In this document: piece after piece, positions 48,914 through 60,130 of the stretch | Layout: each line of letters opens with the position of its first letter | Numbering within the stretch: the first letter of the stretch is position 1 | Origin: Albugo candida | Lineage: Eukaryota > Oomycota > Peronosporomycetes > Albuginales > Albuginaceae | DNA: 64,000 nucleotides | NCBI GenBank assembly: GCA_905220665.1 | Contig: CAJNAR010000154.1 | Span: forward strand, 186,001-250,000 | Reading direction: 5' to 3' | Translations under genes and position numbers: made by a program | Notes under the pieces: model-generated | The model's input: the letters and a program-made list of their open reading frames with translations, nothing else | Told to the model about the DNA's origin: nothing | Database searches by the model: none

Positions 48914-50082
48914 ATGGAACATGAACGCGCCTTACGCGAGGAACTACAACTCCTAGCGCGCAAACGCGCTGATCTCAACACCAACAAGACAAATAGTAGA
49001 AAGCGTACCGTTCATTATTCTTCTACTTAGCCTACGCGATACTGAGTCTGTGTCACGTAGATGACTTGACCGACACAAAAGAGCAGTCTGAAGTTCCATC
49101 AGACAGAAGAAGAAGCGTTCTTGATCGTCTGGGCGATAGGATCGAGTCAGAAAACCCTGAAAAGTCTCGAAAACGGAAAGAATGGAATGAAGTTCCTCCA
49201 CGGAACCGTTCGGATCGCTCTCCAATTGATTGGAGGAGAAATAGTTTCAGAGCGAATGAGTTTAGTGCGAAAAGGTTCCGAACGAATGAGCGAAACGGGG
49301 AAGAGACACATCACAAACTTCGATCTAAAGTGCGTGTACTCCTTTTCTCTCCGATTAACTATAGCGAATAATGTAAACTGCAGATCACCAAACCCAACGC
49401 CGAGGATCCATCCAATGAATCGAGCCATGAAGAGACTGAGGCAGAGGTCGAACAGAAAAAGAATCGACTTATCGCACCACACACACAGAAAGACGGAATG
49501 GTACGAAATCGTCGTTTATTTGGCTCGTTAATGAACCATCTGGGAAAAGCGAAAAAGCGAATCGAAAGCGACACCCCTCTCTTCAAGAAACAAGACAGAA
49601 AGCAAGTGCAAGTTGGAGAGAAAGAGAAGACACAAAGCGCTACTATCGAGAAACAAGCACGAAAAGATTCGTTACGACTCAAGTACGAACGTTGGATCGC
49701 ACGTTTGGAATTGGATTGCAAAGAGCAGCAAACACGGACAAAGTTGGAACATTTGCAGAAAACTCGAAAAATAAAACATCTTGCTCGTTTTCTCCCAAGC
49801 GTATCGTCTCCGTCGCTTTACTATCTTCCTCGCCTACACACAAAAGAAACAGAGGATTTGGTCGAGGCTTCCATGGAAGCGTGTCAAGAGAAAATAGCAG
49901 CTCAGGAGCGTCAGGTCGAGTTGAATCTACAGCAGATAGAGACGGAAATCAAATGCAATATCGAAAAGTATGAGAAACTGTTGGAATCCCTCAATGATGA
50001 TTCGCTCCCGCATGAGAGTGATCCAGTTGCCGATCAAGATTCGCTTGAAAGCAATTCGAAAGCCGAAAGTCCAAAAGAATAA
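48914..50082 (+). CDS. PNN: Pinin-like splicing-associated protein (pinin/SDK/MemA domain)
   Basis: Three exons (48914-48995, 49061-49329, 49384-50082) give about 349 residues. The pinin domain is clear in exon 3: RNRRLFGSLMNHLGKAKKRIES, a charged coiled-coil stretch, and a PSLYYLPR block matching the PHLFYIP-type block of animal pinin. The N-terminus (LREELQLLARKRADL) is a helix like that starting other pinins. Pinin is a nuclear protein associated with the exon-junction/ASAP-PSAP complexes and alternative splicing. Both introns are short (about 65 and 54 nt) and each has a second in-frame GT donor 9 or 6 nt downstream, so the exact junctions may vary. The C-terminus is acidic/Ser-rich but lacks the long RS tail of animal pinin. 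The start is 95 bp after the cytidylyltransferase stop. Confidence 0.85.
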
Positions 50083-50182
50083 CATAACAGATATAACCGA
50101 TATTATAGTCTAAACTATTTTGCAGCCATCCAACACAGTTGCTACAATTTCGCACGCATTCCTTAATTGATTTTGATTGAAA

Positions 50183-50467
50183 ATGATCGAGAGCGAGGTA
50201 CGCTTCCGGCACCGTGCGCAATGAAATTTGTCACTAAATGTATCCCTTTAGTTTGTACCCTACTACAGTCCTGTCGCGCAAGAAATGTTTGGCACTTATG
50301 CGCTGGTTTGTGGTCTAATTGGTTTATTGTGTATGGCGCTATTCTTCTCAAAAGGGTTTGCCACGCAAAAAAATGCGACAATGGAATTCATTATGGTTCT
50401 CGGCGCATCCTGTTTTTTGGGGTTTGCCACTCTATTCTTGTTCCTTTGGGCTGAAATTTATGTCTGA
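50183..50467 (+). CDS. TMEM258/OST5-like oligosaccharyltransferase subunit
   Basis: Two exons, 50183-50197 (15 nt) and 50252-50467, are joined across a 54-nt intron (GTACGC...TTTAG) to give 76 residues, almost exactly the size of animal TMEM258 (79). After splicing the protein reads MIESEFVPYYSPVAQEMFG, so the SPV motif precedes the first membrane helix. A second helix ends in GFATLFLFLWAEIYV, matching the conserved GFGVLFLLLWVGIYV-type end of TMEM258. It is a two-pass ER membrane protein of the oligosaccharyltransferase that transfers glycans to asparagine during N-glycosylation. The stop lies 53 bp from the stop of the convergent AMPK beta gene. The first exon is inferred from splice signals, phase and the recovered SPV motif. 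Confidence 0.85.
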
Positions 50468-50520
50468 CGGAATGAATGTTTCGACGTTGGTTTTTCCATT
50501 TGAATTTGAATTTTTGAATT

Positions 50521-51558
50521 TCAATTGCTTCCAGGCATAAGACTGTAATACACAGTCGTCACAAACTTTTGCTTATACCGTTGTGTGATCCCAAGAATCA
50601 TCATTCCGTCCTTGATAGCCGTACAATACAAATGATTCAGCGCTACATGCTGCGGAATTGGAAGTAATCGAGAATCGATCGTTGGTGGGGCCTAACAAAC
50701 CAGTTAAAATATAATAGTGACTTTAACGAGTAGAAAACATACTTTATTGAGAATGATGTGACGTAAGTGAGGGGGTAATGGAGGCGGCTCTTTCGTATAC
50801 TCATCCACATCTGGAATGTGCCGTCCATAAACTTCGTCACACTGTATCCCTCTCGTGTCCTGCTCCATGCAATTTTCTTCCTTATCGGAATCCTCCCCGT
50901 GTGCTTTCTCTAACGCCTCAATGTCGGATAACGGGATGAAATCAGACACGTCCACATAATTGTTCACATTGCCGTCTAAATCCGCGACGGTTAATTGATC
51001 CGGTGCTGATCGCCACTCATCATCCACAACAAACTTGTACGCGTGTTTCCCACGACTTAAATTGGTAATATACACAAAATCATTGCCTGATCGATGCATT
51101 GGCATTTGTTTGGACCAATTATTAAACGTTCCTGTGATACAAACATTCCTTCCACCATGTTCCCATCGAAAAACCATTGGGACAACATCTTCTTCTGGTA
51201 CAAAGTTGGATGTTGAGACTGAGGAGCATGTCGATTCAAGAGTGTTGGTTGGAGTGATTAAGTGTTCCGCACTATCGACTTCCATCGCATCTTTTGAGAG
51301 GGGTTTCACGTGAACTGGATACGATGGAGTGTTTTTACTTGTGGCATGTGATTGTGAGGAAATTGTAGCGTTGGGGGCTGCGGAATCGGAGGGTGTCGTA
51401 AGCGCGGAATTTGGAGGAAGTGAGGACGGGGTAGGAGCAGGATGTTGGGTTGGATGCTTACCAGAGTAGTGAGGAAGCTGAGTGGATGGCATAGCAGACG
51501 AATTAGTTCCTAATTCACACGGATGCGCATCGTGATCTTTACTCGAAGTACTTCCCAT
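50521..51558 (-). CDS. AMPK beta subunit (SNF1 complex scaffold) with CBM48
   Basis: Two exons, 51558-50743 and 50691-50521, are separated by a 51-nt intron (GTATGT...TTAG), giving 328 residues. The beta subunit scaffolds the AMP-activated/SNF1 kinase heterotrimer and binds glycogen. It starts with MGSTSS, a good N-myristoylation signal, then about 115 Ser/Thr/Pro-rich residues. The carbohydrate-binding module CBM48 spans about 125-205: VFRWEHGG (W132), ITGTFNNWSK (W148), HAYKFVVDDEW (K175, W182) and DGNVNNYV. The sugar-stacking tryptophans are kept. The ASC domain (about 240-328) has PPHLRHIILNK, then after the intron LLPIPQHVALNHLY, KDGMMILG and RYKQKFVTTVYY, which bind the alpha and gamma subunits. 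The gene is convergent with the TMEM258-like gene. Confidence 0.95.
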
Positions 51559-52215
51559 TACGACAATTTCTTAGCTTTTCGTAAAGGTCTTTTATTAGAG
51601 TGAGCAATATCAGTATGTTAAATATTGCAGAAAAAGTCAGCATATAGTATGATATTACAAAGCTATTCACATACTACCAAGATAAAAGCTGTGAGGCTTT
51701 CACGCGATGTATACTTTGTCAAATGAGATGCTGCCACTGATTATTCACGGGCGCGGGAATCGATACTATCGTAAAGTGTACAACGCGCGTTCGACGTACG
51801 CACGTAGCGATGTAAAAATCTGATGGTGACAATCATTTGATGCTGCTGTAGAAATGGGGCAATGGGAATGATTGAGATGTGACCAAGGCATCTGGTTCTT
51901 CTGGTCATGGGAGCAATAGAGCTCCTCTTTCCTTACGCAGAATCGTGTCCTTGAACGATTTTAAAGAATAGAGGCGTTGAAACGGACGGGAGAGGGCATA
52001 CGATTGCGATGCTGAAATCATCTAATATCCTGCATGAAGACAAACGATCGCTTCAAATAGTGAGGAAATACAAGATATTAATGTGAACAATGTATGCATG
52101 TCCAACAGCGATGCTGAAAAGCAATTTACTTATTAGAACATGCAGGCAGTTATTCAACTCCTTTGTGAACGAGTCATCCGGCAATTCTCGCAGAGCATAT
52201 AATTAGTTGTTCCGT
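51559..52215. other. Spacer between AMPK beta and the CCG gene
   Basis: The 5' side of the AMPK beta gene and the 3' side of the CCG gene meet here, so its promoter should lie just after 51558. From about 51940 to 52215 it is homologous to the flank of CCG copy A (15343-15590). No gene seen. Confidence 0.5.
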
Positions 52216-54333
52216 TCAGAAAAGAGATTCGAGCTCCAAGGCGGTCCATGGACGCAAACCCTTACGTATGTCAAGCTGTTTCCCTTCCTTGTGAAAAAAT
52301 AATCGTATGCAACTTTGTTCTGATCTGCACATTCCAAGTATTCGAGGGTCAGTTTGGGTCATCCACAGGTAACCAAAGCGTGAATTTGTAGGAGCGTAAA
52401 CAAAAAACACCTCTTGCTGATTAACGATACAGCTTACACAGCGTCTCGAATTGGCGGCTTCAAATGCGACCATAAAAACTCCCCGATCATCAAAGTTTCC
52501 ACGCGCATTTGAAGCAATTCGGACAGGAGGCCATAGCCCAACAGTTAAGTGGTCAAAGGGTATCATATCCTTTTGTTTTATTCGAACGCCATCTGCCATC
52601 CTTTCTCTCGAGTATTTCTCATGTTCTGAGCATACCATTGCGGGAAGCAGCATCATACTATTACAAGGTCCCTTGCGAATACACCTCCTCAGTACTTGAT
52701 CTATCACACTCCAAGTATTTTCGTCGTTGATAATTCTCCATAAATAAGAGCCCGCTTCATGAATTACCATCATAATATTGCTGACTTTATGAAACCGCGT
52801 TTGCAAACATGAGTCGCACTCTTTCACTTTATTCCCCTGTTGAGTATTCAAGATAAACAAACAGCTGTTGATTCCGGGAAGCATATTTTTGAACATCGAT
52901 AATTCTGGATAAACATTCGGATCGCTCTTCTGATGACTGCGGTAATCGTTGCATTGAGAAAGGTCCATCAATGTAACTTCGGCTAATACACCAGTCTTGA
53001 TGCTTTGACAACTCATCAAACAAGCGGCCGAAACCACGTTTGCATCGTAAAGAATTATAATCTTTGACATTGAAACACTACTCAAGAGTAACATGCCGTT
53101 GTTTCCAGCCAAGCTTTCAACGATACAAGTAAAAAAACTTAGTCGCTTTGTCTGCGGAGTTGATACGAACGCACAGGACATTGTGCTTACTTCTAAAAAT
53201 TGCTCCAAAATCGCAGTCTGGTAAGGTTTCACTTTCAATGTCTTCTTTACGCTAAAATCTTGCTTAAATACATAGTTAGTATTAAGCTGTGACATCATCA
53301 ATCTAAAGTCAATATCTGGCTTTGAGGAGATAAAGCCGCAGGAATTCCCATTAGCTGGATCAATGCAATCTGTTGCAGAATAGGCTTTATTATACAATTC
53401 CATTGCTGCAGTGCCAACTTCATGCAATATTCTTTCATCGTTTGGAAAAATGCGATTCAACTTCTCACAAGCAGCTGTAGATATCCAACGCATACCCATA
53501 CAATATGTTATGAAGCAGTGATTATGTATAGTATCTTGGCTGTGTTCTGTTGTGAAAGCAAACAAAGTTTTTAAGCCTGGTGCCGAATTTTTGAAAGTGT
53601 ATATGCGAACACCAAAGGATGTGGTATGAAGTGCAATACATTTTTCGCACTGAAACGATGCTGTTGATAAATAGAAGCAGCGACCAATGATTTTTCGAAA
53701 GGGAAGCGTGTTTTGTTGTGCTTGAGTCCCTGTAGTAGATGTTGCGATCGAAAGAAATTTATCAAACAGAAATGTGGAAAAAATGATTGGACCGACCACT
53801 AGCGGTTGGCGAGGAGGATGGCTTTTTGTTTCTTGAGCTTTTTGATTGTACACCGCCTTTATTTCCTTGTAAAAAAAAATCTCATACCTTCCATACAAAT
53901 GTACGGGCGGTGCTTTCTTTCGTGTGAATGTCGTAAGCAATGACTTGTCGATAGCACTATCTAGCTGCATTGCAAATAGATTTATTCCGTATTCGACCGG
54001 CAACAACGTCGGTAAAGATGTAGGTATCGAGTTCACATCGGTCTCAATGACGCACAATTCCTCGGTATAGCATTGTCTTAGAAAAGTTTCAAGCATTGTG
54101 ATGCGACCTTTGATCAGATAAGAATACGTGTACAGATCCTTTTCGACAAGTGCGATTCGGTCTACGCCAACTGTCTGTATCAGACACAAACGGCAGGCAT
54201 TGGGGTTTGAGCTTTTCACTACAAGTAATCCAGTAGAGGACGAAATTGATTCCCAGCTTTCCAGATTGCCCTGCTTTATTCTTACGAACAGAAATGCGAT
54301 CAAAAAAATCGACAAAGAAGCCCGCGAAATCAT
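52216..54333 (-). CDS. CCG-class secreted cysteine-rich protein, candidate effector (intact copy D)
   Basis: An uninterrupted single-exon gene for a 705-residue protein. The ATG at 54333 puts a signal peptide at the very N-terminus (MISRASLSIFLIAFLFV); the open frame runs 20 codons further upstream without an ATG. Residues 47-56 are CRLCLIQTVG, exactly C-X2-C-X5-G, the motif defining Albugo CCG secreted proteins. Some of these are recognised by plant resistance proteins, from memory; a host-directed role for this one is inference. CX2C pairs recur at 229-232, 506-509 and 632-635, each followed 33-41 residues later by CX4-5C, so the chain looks like repeated modules. No transmembrane segment follows the signal. 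Paralogues A, B and C are broken, so this is the only intact member here. A SINE lies 78 bp upstream. It has no intron. Confidence 0.8.
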   Translation of the reverse strand: MISRASLSIFLIAFLFVRIKQGNLESWESISSSTGLLVVKSSNPNACRLCLIQTVGVDRIALVEKDLYTYSYLIKGRITMLETFLRQCYTEELCVIETDVNSIPTSLPTLLPVEYGINLFAMQLDSAIDKSLLTTFTRKKAPPVHLYGRYEIFFYKEIKAVYNQKAQETKSHPPRQPLVVGPIIFSTFLFDKFLSIATSTTGTQAQQNTLPFRKIIGRCFYLSTASFQCEKCIALHTTSFGVRIYTFKNSAPGLKTLFAFTTEHSQDTIHNHCFITYCMGMRWISTAACEKLNRIFPNDERILHEVGTAAMELYNKAYSATDCIDPANGNSCGFISSKPDIDFRLMMSQLNTNYVFKQDFSVKKTLKVKPYQTAILEQFLEVSTMSCAFVSTPQTKRLSFFTCIVESLAGNNGMLLLSSVSMSKIIILYDANVVSAACLMSCQSIKTGVLAEVTLMDLSQCNDYRSHQKSDPNVYPELSMFKNMLPGINSCLFILNTQQGNKVKECDSCLQTRFHKVSNIMMVIHEAGSYLWRIINDENTWSVIDQVLRRCIRKGPCNSMMLLPAMVCSEHEKYSRERMADGVRIKQKDMIPFDHLTVGLWPPVRIASNARGNFDDRGVFMVAFEAANSRRCVSCIVNQQEVFFVYAPTNSRFGYLWMTQTDPRILGMCRSEQSCIRLFFHKEGKQLDIRKGLRPWTALELESLF

Positions 54334-54411
54334 GCCGCTTGTCTTGTTGTGATTGGATAAATTTGTTGAGGCTGGCACTTGATTATTGGCCAATCAGCCA
54401 TATACTGTACT

Positions 54412-54655
54412 TTGTCAAGGAGTTCATTATACTTTTTATCTGGTTTTTTAACTACCTTCCTTATCCTATCATGAGCTCCTGACCGTGCGAATATCACTTA
54501 AGTCTGACTTCAAACCTAGGGAAGCAGATATTTTCCAAGCTTATTGCTTGGGTGGGCTCAAACCGCTACCCACAGTGCCGGGGATTGAAGAAACGACCTC
54601 CGGCAGGGAGTCCGTGCGCGAAAGTTCTTAACCGACTGAGCTGGGTACGGACCCC
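54412..54655 (-). mobile_element. tRNA-derived SINE, copy 3, upstream of the intact CCG gene
   Basis: The reverse complement matches SINE copies 1 and 2. A perfect 15-bp target duplication, GCCATATACTGTACT, lies at 54397-54411 and 54656-54670. The A-tail end faces the CCG start codon and is only three As long. The B box is slightly mutated (TTCAATCCC), so transcription by polymerase III may be weakened. Confidence 0.9.
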
Positions 54656-54670
54656 GCCATATACTGTACT

Positions 54671-57659
54671 AAGTAGCACCCATCACCATATTGTTCTTCC
54701 AAGTACCCACGCAGGGATAATTATCGATTGCCACTGATGTTAGTTCGCTCGTAGCTCCAATAAGTGTAATGCGACCCACAACTGGTCATACATGCTAGCC
54801 AGCTTTATTCCAGACATGTGCTCGCTGATTTATATGTGAATGCTCTATGAATGTCACGATGGAAATAAAGCAGTCTTCATGAGAGCTTTCGCTTCATGGA
54901 ATATGGAAAACTGGGCACGCTAATAGAATTTTCTGCTTATTCGCGATACGTGTAAAGATTTGTCACTGTGGTAAGCTCCTCTCGTAGGTTGGCATTTATA
55001 ACTAAAAACAGGATATTCTCTTATTTTCTGTTATATTCCGAATACGTTTAGATGGTCGCATTCATCCAGTCCGACCAATCCCGGTCATGAAAGAATGTTC
55101 CTGAACATTCACACGAGTTAAAACTTGATTTTTTATGCTCATTATCAGAGCTCGTCTTACTATGTGTCTTTTTTCAGTCATGGGGCAAGGCTGTAAAATC
55201 TCATTGCTTAGTACTACCACTTCTGCGGCTTCTTTAGAATCGCCTCAAATCATTTATTTAAATCCACAGCAGCATTTTAATAAACTTCAAATAGTGATCG
55301 GCGTTGCATCGTCACTGCATCGACATGCGCAAGCAAGAATTAACGAGATTGTATTACTATTTGCAATCATTTTGATATGAGCTCGAGCCAACGGAACACT
55401 CTTTATCACGGTCGAAATGAAAGAACATCTACCTCCGGATGTTTGTTGTCTAATTGCAATAATACACGCGATGCTAAATGCAGTCCAATCCGACATGTCA
55501 CAAAATGATGTAGGCTACATTCGAGCTTAGCTTTTTTGTTCAAAAGACGCGACAGACTATCTGCACATCAATAGAGCAGATCAAAAGTGCTGTAGTAATG
55601 CAGAGAAGAATCAAAGTATTGCCAATAGCCGAATCATCCATTTGTCACATGCGAATTTGATTGATTTCAAGAAAAAAGGAAAATGCACGGCAGCTTTCGT
55701 GCAACTCGATGCGTAAGTTGCTGCATTATTCTCGCTACTAAACCTCGCTTTATCCTTCTCAGATCGTTTAATGAATATCAGGACTCATTTGGAGCTAAGA
55801 AAGTATCCTGAAACTGTGAGTGGAAGCAAATCCATCAAACAACTCAAAAAGGTGATAATATGCTTATAAGTTGATACAGGAATATGGGTGACAAACTAGA
55901 GCTGATCAAATATCTACGTGAGGTCTATTACACATAGTGTAATCTTTCTATTCCTAGTCTCCACGATGAACTTGTTACGTTGGTGATATTTTGCAAAATC
56001 AGTATCATGCAGTGAAAATCTTTATCTAGATGCATAAAAGTACGGATGTATTACGAGATTCAATCCAGCATGTTATTTGATTGAGTAGGAATCAACAAAC
56101 GTTATAGCTATACACATCTGCGATATCGATACCTAAGTTTTAGAGATATAATATGCCTCTTTTGAGCGGCTTGGCGGAATAGTTGAGAGAAACATTCTGT
56201 CGGGGATATACGAAATCAATATAAGAAGTTAGAGATAAGATGGAAAGAGCAGTTACCACTGGTTTCATGTTATGCTCGTGCATTCATGGTACACGTAATA
56301 AACAGAATTCCATCACGTAATTTCAAACTGATGTTCGAGGTATCAACACATCAATTCCAGGTGCGCGATTCGCTTTGTATCATTCCACAGGAACTGTACC
56401 ACGTGCATTCCGTTATGATACAGACAATAGTGGTCGTGCACGTAGAAGGAACTGATATCCAAGACAAGACCAAAAGATCTCAATCTAGAAAATCATGTAA
56501 GGAAAGCGGGCGGAAAAAATCTAGAAGTTGCCTTTATGCCAGGCTTCCGATCAAACGTTTCAAACTTGCACCAGAACGATGTAAAAAAATCTCAAAATTG
56601 CAAGTCTGCTTAAAAAGAGCACAAAACGATCACCTAAAGCTTGATGCAAGCTTTCATGTGTGCTTAAGTCCAAAGCTGTCATCCGAAAATTCAATAACAG
56701 ACATGTAACTCCCCACACAAGGCGAAAATTGCCCACAGAATACACTTATAAAATAGAGAAGACATGAAAATCACGTCGTATTTTAATTAATTCGCTCAAT
56801 CTTTCACAGCAATACAACTAAACATTCGAGTACATTATCCAGCACATTGTACATCTGCAAGCAAAAGCTTGTCAATATCACATCGGCATCAACAGCTTGA
56901 ACAAGCTTAGTAGTATATTGCACATTTTTGTCAGCGCATCTACGTTTGCATCTTTCATTGCGACTCTATGCAGAGTTTTGTTTGAAAAGGTCTCGTGTAT
57001 ATATGTACTCTTTAGTGCATATCTTCCTAGATATCAAGCACTTCTTTTTTTCAATGGTCATACCTCCATCCTATGCAACGTTTCCTGATATCATTTACGT
57101 AAAATCTGATATTGCTCAACTTTTATTTATAGCTTCTCAAAAAAATATTGTTTGTGCTGTCGAGAATGTCAATCCGTGGTGCTGTTGCGACAGACACGAC
57201 ACAAAGGAAGGAAACTAGAACACAGTCTTGACGATTAATAGAGTAAGTGAGATCCAGTTATTCTTTTTTCAGCTAGATACGAAACGCTGTGCTCCACACA
57301 GCAATGTCACATCTTCAACATGCTACACCTTCAAAACTTCTCCATAGGCAACTTCCTCTGTTCTTTATCGTCAGGCATTATCGTTAAGCCCGACCAATAC
57401 CTTTAGCTTGTTTAGTACAGGTGCTTAAAACACTACCGTCGTAAGATTCAGAGGCATCTGACAGCTTTCAGGTAGGTGCGCATCAATATTCCATTCTTTG
57501 CGTGTGAGCTCACGATTATGAACATATAGTATCACAGGTTCGCTGCACTTTACTCAAAATTCACCAAGTAGCTCACGTAGACCAAGCATTTGAGCCACTA
57601 CCACATACGATGCCGTAAATTATGCATTCATTCTCGCTAATGAGACGCTAACTTATATT
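54671..57659. other. Stretch without a recognisable gene
   Basis: Frames at 55135-55380 (81 codons, +), 56286-56708 (140 codons, +; lysine/serine-rich with several cysteines) and 56928-57218 (96 codons, +; ending in a cysteine cluster) are the best candidates for small genes. None starts with a convincing signal peptide or shows a known domain. I list them as unassigned. Confidence 0.4.
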
Positions 57660-59270
57660 TTAGCTAGCCAAGTCAGCGGCATTCCGTCCGCATTAATTAA
57701 CTCCCCAGGTAATTGATCTTCTGTCCGCTTCGGTAGCAGTTTACTCAATGATGGTTATCAGTTCCTGGGCAATATTATCCGTTCGCATTTGTAGACGTAT
57801 TGCTTGCAGATATCTTGCAAATCTTTTGGCCAAGTTCCAGTCAGCTTTTGTTGTTGAGTGTGTGCGCCTTGAGACTTGATGTAACGATACCGCATACGAT
57901 CCGTCAGGTCTGTTACAACGTTAAAACAAATTATACTCACTACTATGGATTGAAAATTCTTTATCGTTATTTTGCGTCATTACAAATGTCTGGCAACTTT
58001 TAGTCGATCTCATCAACTTCATTTCCTTCCTCAACAACCGGTTTACAAACACCGTGAAAGCAAAATTGTACTGACCAGTAAAGATTAGAAATTCTTTATC
58101 TTAATTTGCGTCTTTGCAAATGTCTGGCAAATTTCAATCGGTATCATCAACTTCATTTGCTTTCTCAACGATCGGTGCACAAACCCTGCGTGCATCTTCC
58201 AGCCCTTTATCTTTCAATGTTTCTTGGATGATCACTTCTTGGTCAATAGCATACCCAGTATCTTTGGTAGAAGTGATATGCATCCTTGTAAATTTGCGCT
58301 ACTTTCCCATGTTTTCAATGTACAGTCTTATAATCGATCATAGAGAATATCCTCAAGAGTTGATCTCGTCGCTGTAACCAGTAGGTCTTTAGCATAGACA
58401 CGAACCACAACAATATCTCTTTCTACGTGCTTTCAGTACAGCATATATCTATCAGGCACTGCTAAATCCCAATCGTTTCAACTTTTTGTGGAGTAATTCG
58501 CTCCATGACCGCCTCACTTGCTTTAACCCACACAAAGCCTTTTTTAGTTCCAACGCGAGCTCACTCGCACGACTTGTCTCTAACTTATCAATCATATCTT
58601 TTTCAATATTCATAGACTTTGGATTGCGCAATTAAATGCTCAAATTCGATTCTTTCTCGAATTTGACGTAGGCAGTTGGAACGTTTACGTGTGTGGCTGG
58701 CATACGCCACTTTCGAGCAACTAACAGTATCAGCTTGACGATTGACATATCCACGATCTCTACAAAAGTAATACTGTAATACCGAATGAATACTTGCTCA
58801 TTTCCAAAGGGCCAAAAACTGGTCTTAAATGGCTCAAGATCACCGTTCGCGTCCTTTTTTGTTCTGTACACCAATCTGTTTGCAGGCTATTTGCATCGTC
58901 TGGTAGACCGTCTATATTCCAGACACTTTTTTGTTCCAGTGCACGAAGCACTTCCACATCGACACCTTCCACGACTCTTTTTTTGGGATTTTGTGTAGCT
59001 TGACCGAAGTTTTGCGGATCTGTATCCCGCATTAATTGACAATACCTGCTCCAATATCTTCAATCAATATTTTTGTACTCTGCAAATTTTCATTAGTTGA
59101 ATGTTCGCGCATCAGCGGTCTCTCTTGTTCAGCTCGCTTTATTTGTCAAGGCGTTGGGTGTCTCATCTTTCTCATCGGTTACTTCCTTCTTCTTTGTCGC
59201 CTTGATGAATGCTTTTTCGCTTGCCCTACCGTAAATTCTGATTTATCTGCTTCTACTGCTTATTACTAAG
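57660..59270 (-). pseudogene. copia retrotransposon pol fragment (relic 2)
   Basis: On the minus strand, a broken frame from about 59032 shows DTDPQNFGQA (versus EADPKNYAEA in the copia element at 6.7 kb), then KSVWNIDG, KKDANGDLEPFK and a degraded THVNVPTAYVKFE block of the RT core. Near 58560-58510 is LELKKALCGLKQ, a copia RT block. Near 57890-57780 an AHTQQQKLTGTWPKDLQDI block matches the THSPTINDWKLAKKITQDLKDI-like stretch of the RT/RNase H connection. Stops are frequent and no LTRs were found. Confidence 0.7.
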
Positions 59271-59874
59271 GTTCTATATGTTTTCACATGCTACGTACTC
59301 ACCACAACACGTTCATTCGGAAAAAGTGGTAGCCTTCAGTCGTATCGCGAAAGCCAACGGTTAAACTACGCAGGCCCGTTGAGCAAAAATGTTCATAATG
59401 CCAGGGTTAGCATTTGTGGGGAAGCGTTTTTATTGTTTTCCGCGTACTGACCCCGAAAATGGAATGGCTTCAAGCGCGAAAATCATGCACCTGTGCAATA
59501 GTAATAATGGTTCGATACATTCTTTTCAGAATTGCCGTTTCTTTCCTGATTCATCTCCTCACTAAGTTGCCTGGCCACACCGTTTTATTTCCTTTAGTAC
59601 CAATCAATGTTATCATATTCTCCACCCGAATTTGTTCGTAAAACATAAATTTCACATTTTAATGGCTACTCGAAATAAATCAAATATATCTTAAATCTTG
59701 TCGCAGCACCATCTTCTGTGTTGACTAAAAACACTTGAACGTGATTACTTTTGTAATTCCAAACATTTGTCTAGTACCGATTTCCAAGCCGATCTCTCGG
59801 TGTACTTGGACCATTAAAGTCAGAGCGAAAAACAAAACCGACGCGGTCTATTGGAAGCCAAGGATTTTATTACA
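59271..59874. other. Stretch without a recognisable gene
   Basis: The stretch holds only short frames, with nothing I can assign. It may include further copia sequence upstream of the RT relic. Confidence 0.35.
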
Positions 59875-60129
59875 CTAGTTGGCTTCCTTTTTAACTTCCT
59901 TCCTTATCCTGTCATGAGACCCTCACCGTATGAATATCACTAAGTTCTGGCTTCAAACCTATAGGCAGGTTATATTTGGGCACTTGGGCAGTTTCAAAAC
60001 ATGTTGGTACAAAATCCAGATGTTCTGGTGCTTGGGTGGGCTCAAACCACTGCCAATATCTCAGAAGACGAACCAAAGACCTCAAATAGGGTATCCGCTT
60101 GTACAATCGACTGAGCAGGGGCGGACCCC
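59875..60129 (-). mobile_element. tRNA-derived SINE, copy 4 (degenerate)
   Basis: The reverse complement matches the SINE family at both ends (ACTTCCTTCCTTATCCTGTC, then TGCTTGGGTGGGCTCAAACC and CGACTGAGC). The middle carries an extra imperfect stretch and the B box is lost. No target duplication could be seen. It directly abuts the 5' end of the second LINE at 60131. Confidence 0.65.
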
Positions 60130-60130
60130 A

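Noticed and set aside
54334..54393. Upstream extension of the intact CCG frame
   Set aside because: The frame is open but has no ATG there; starting at 54333 puts the hydrophobic segment at the N-terminus as expected for secretion, and the paralogue starts at the same place.
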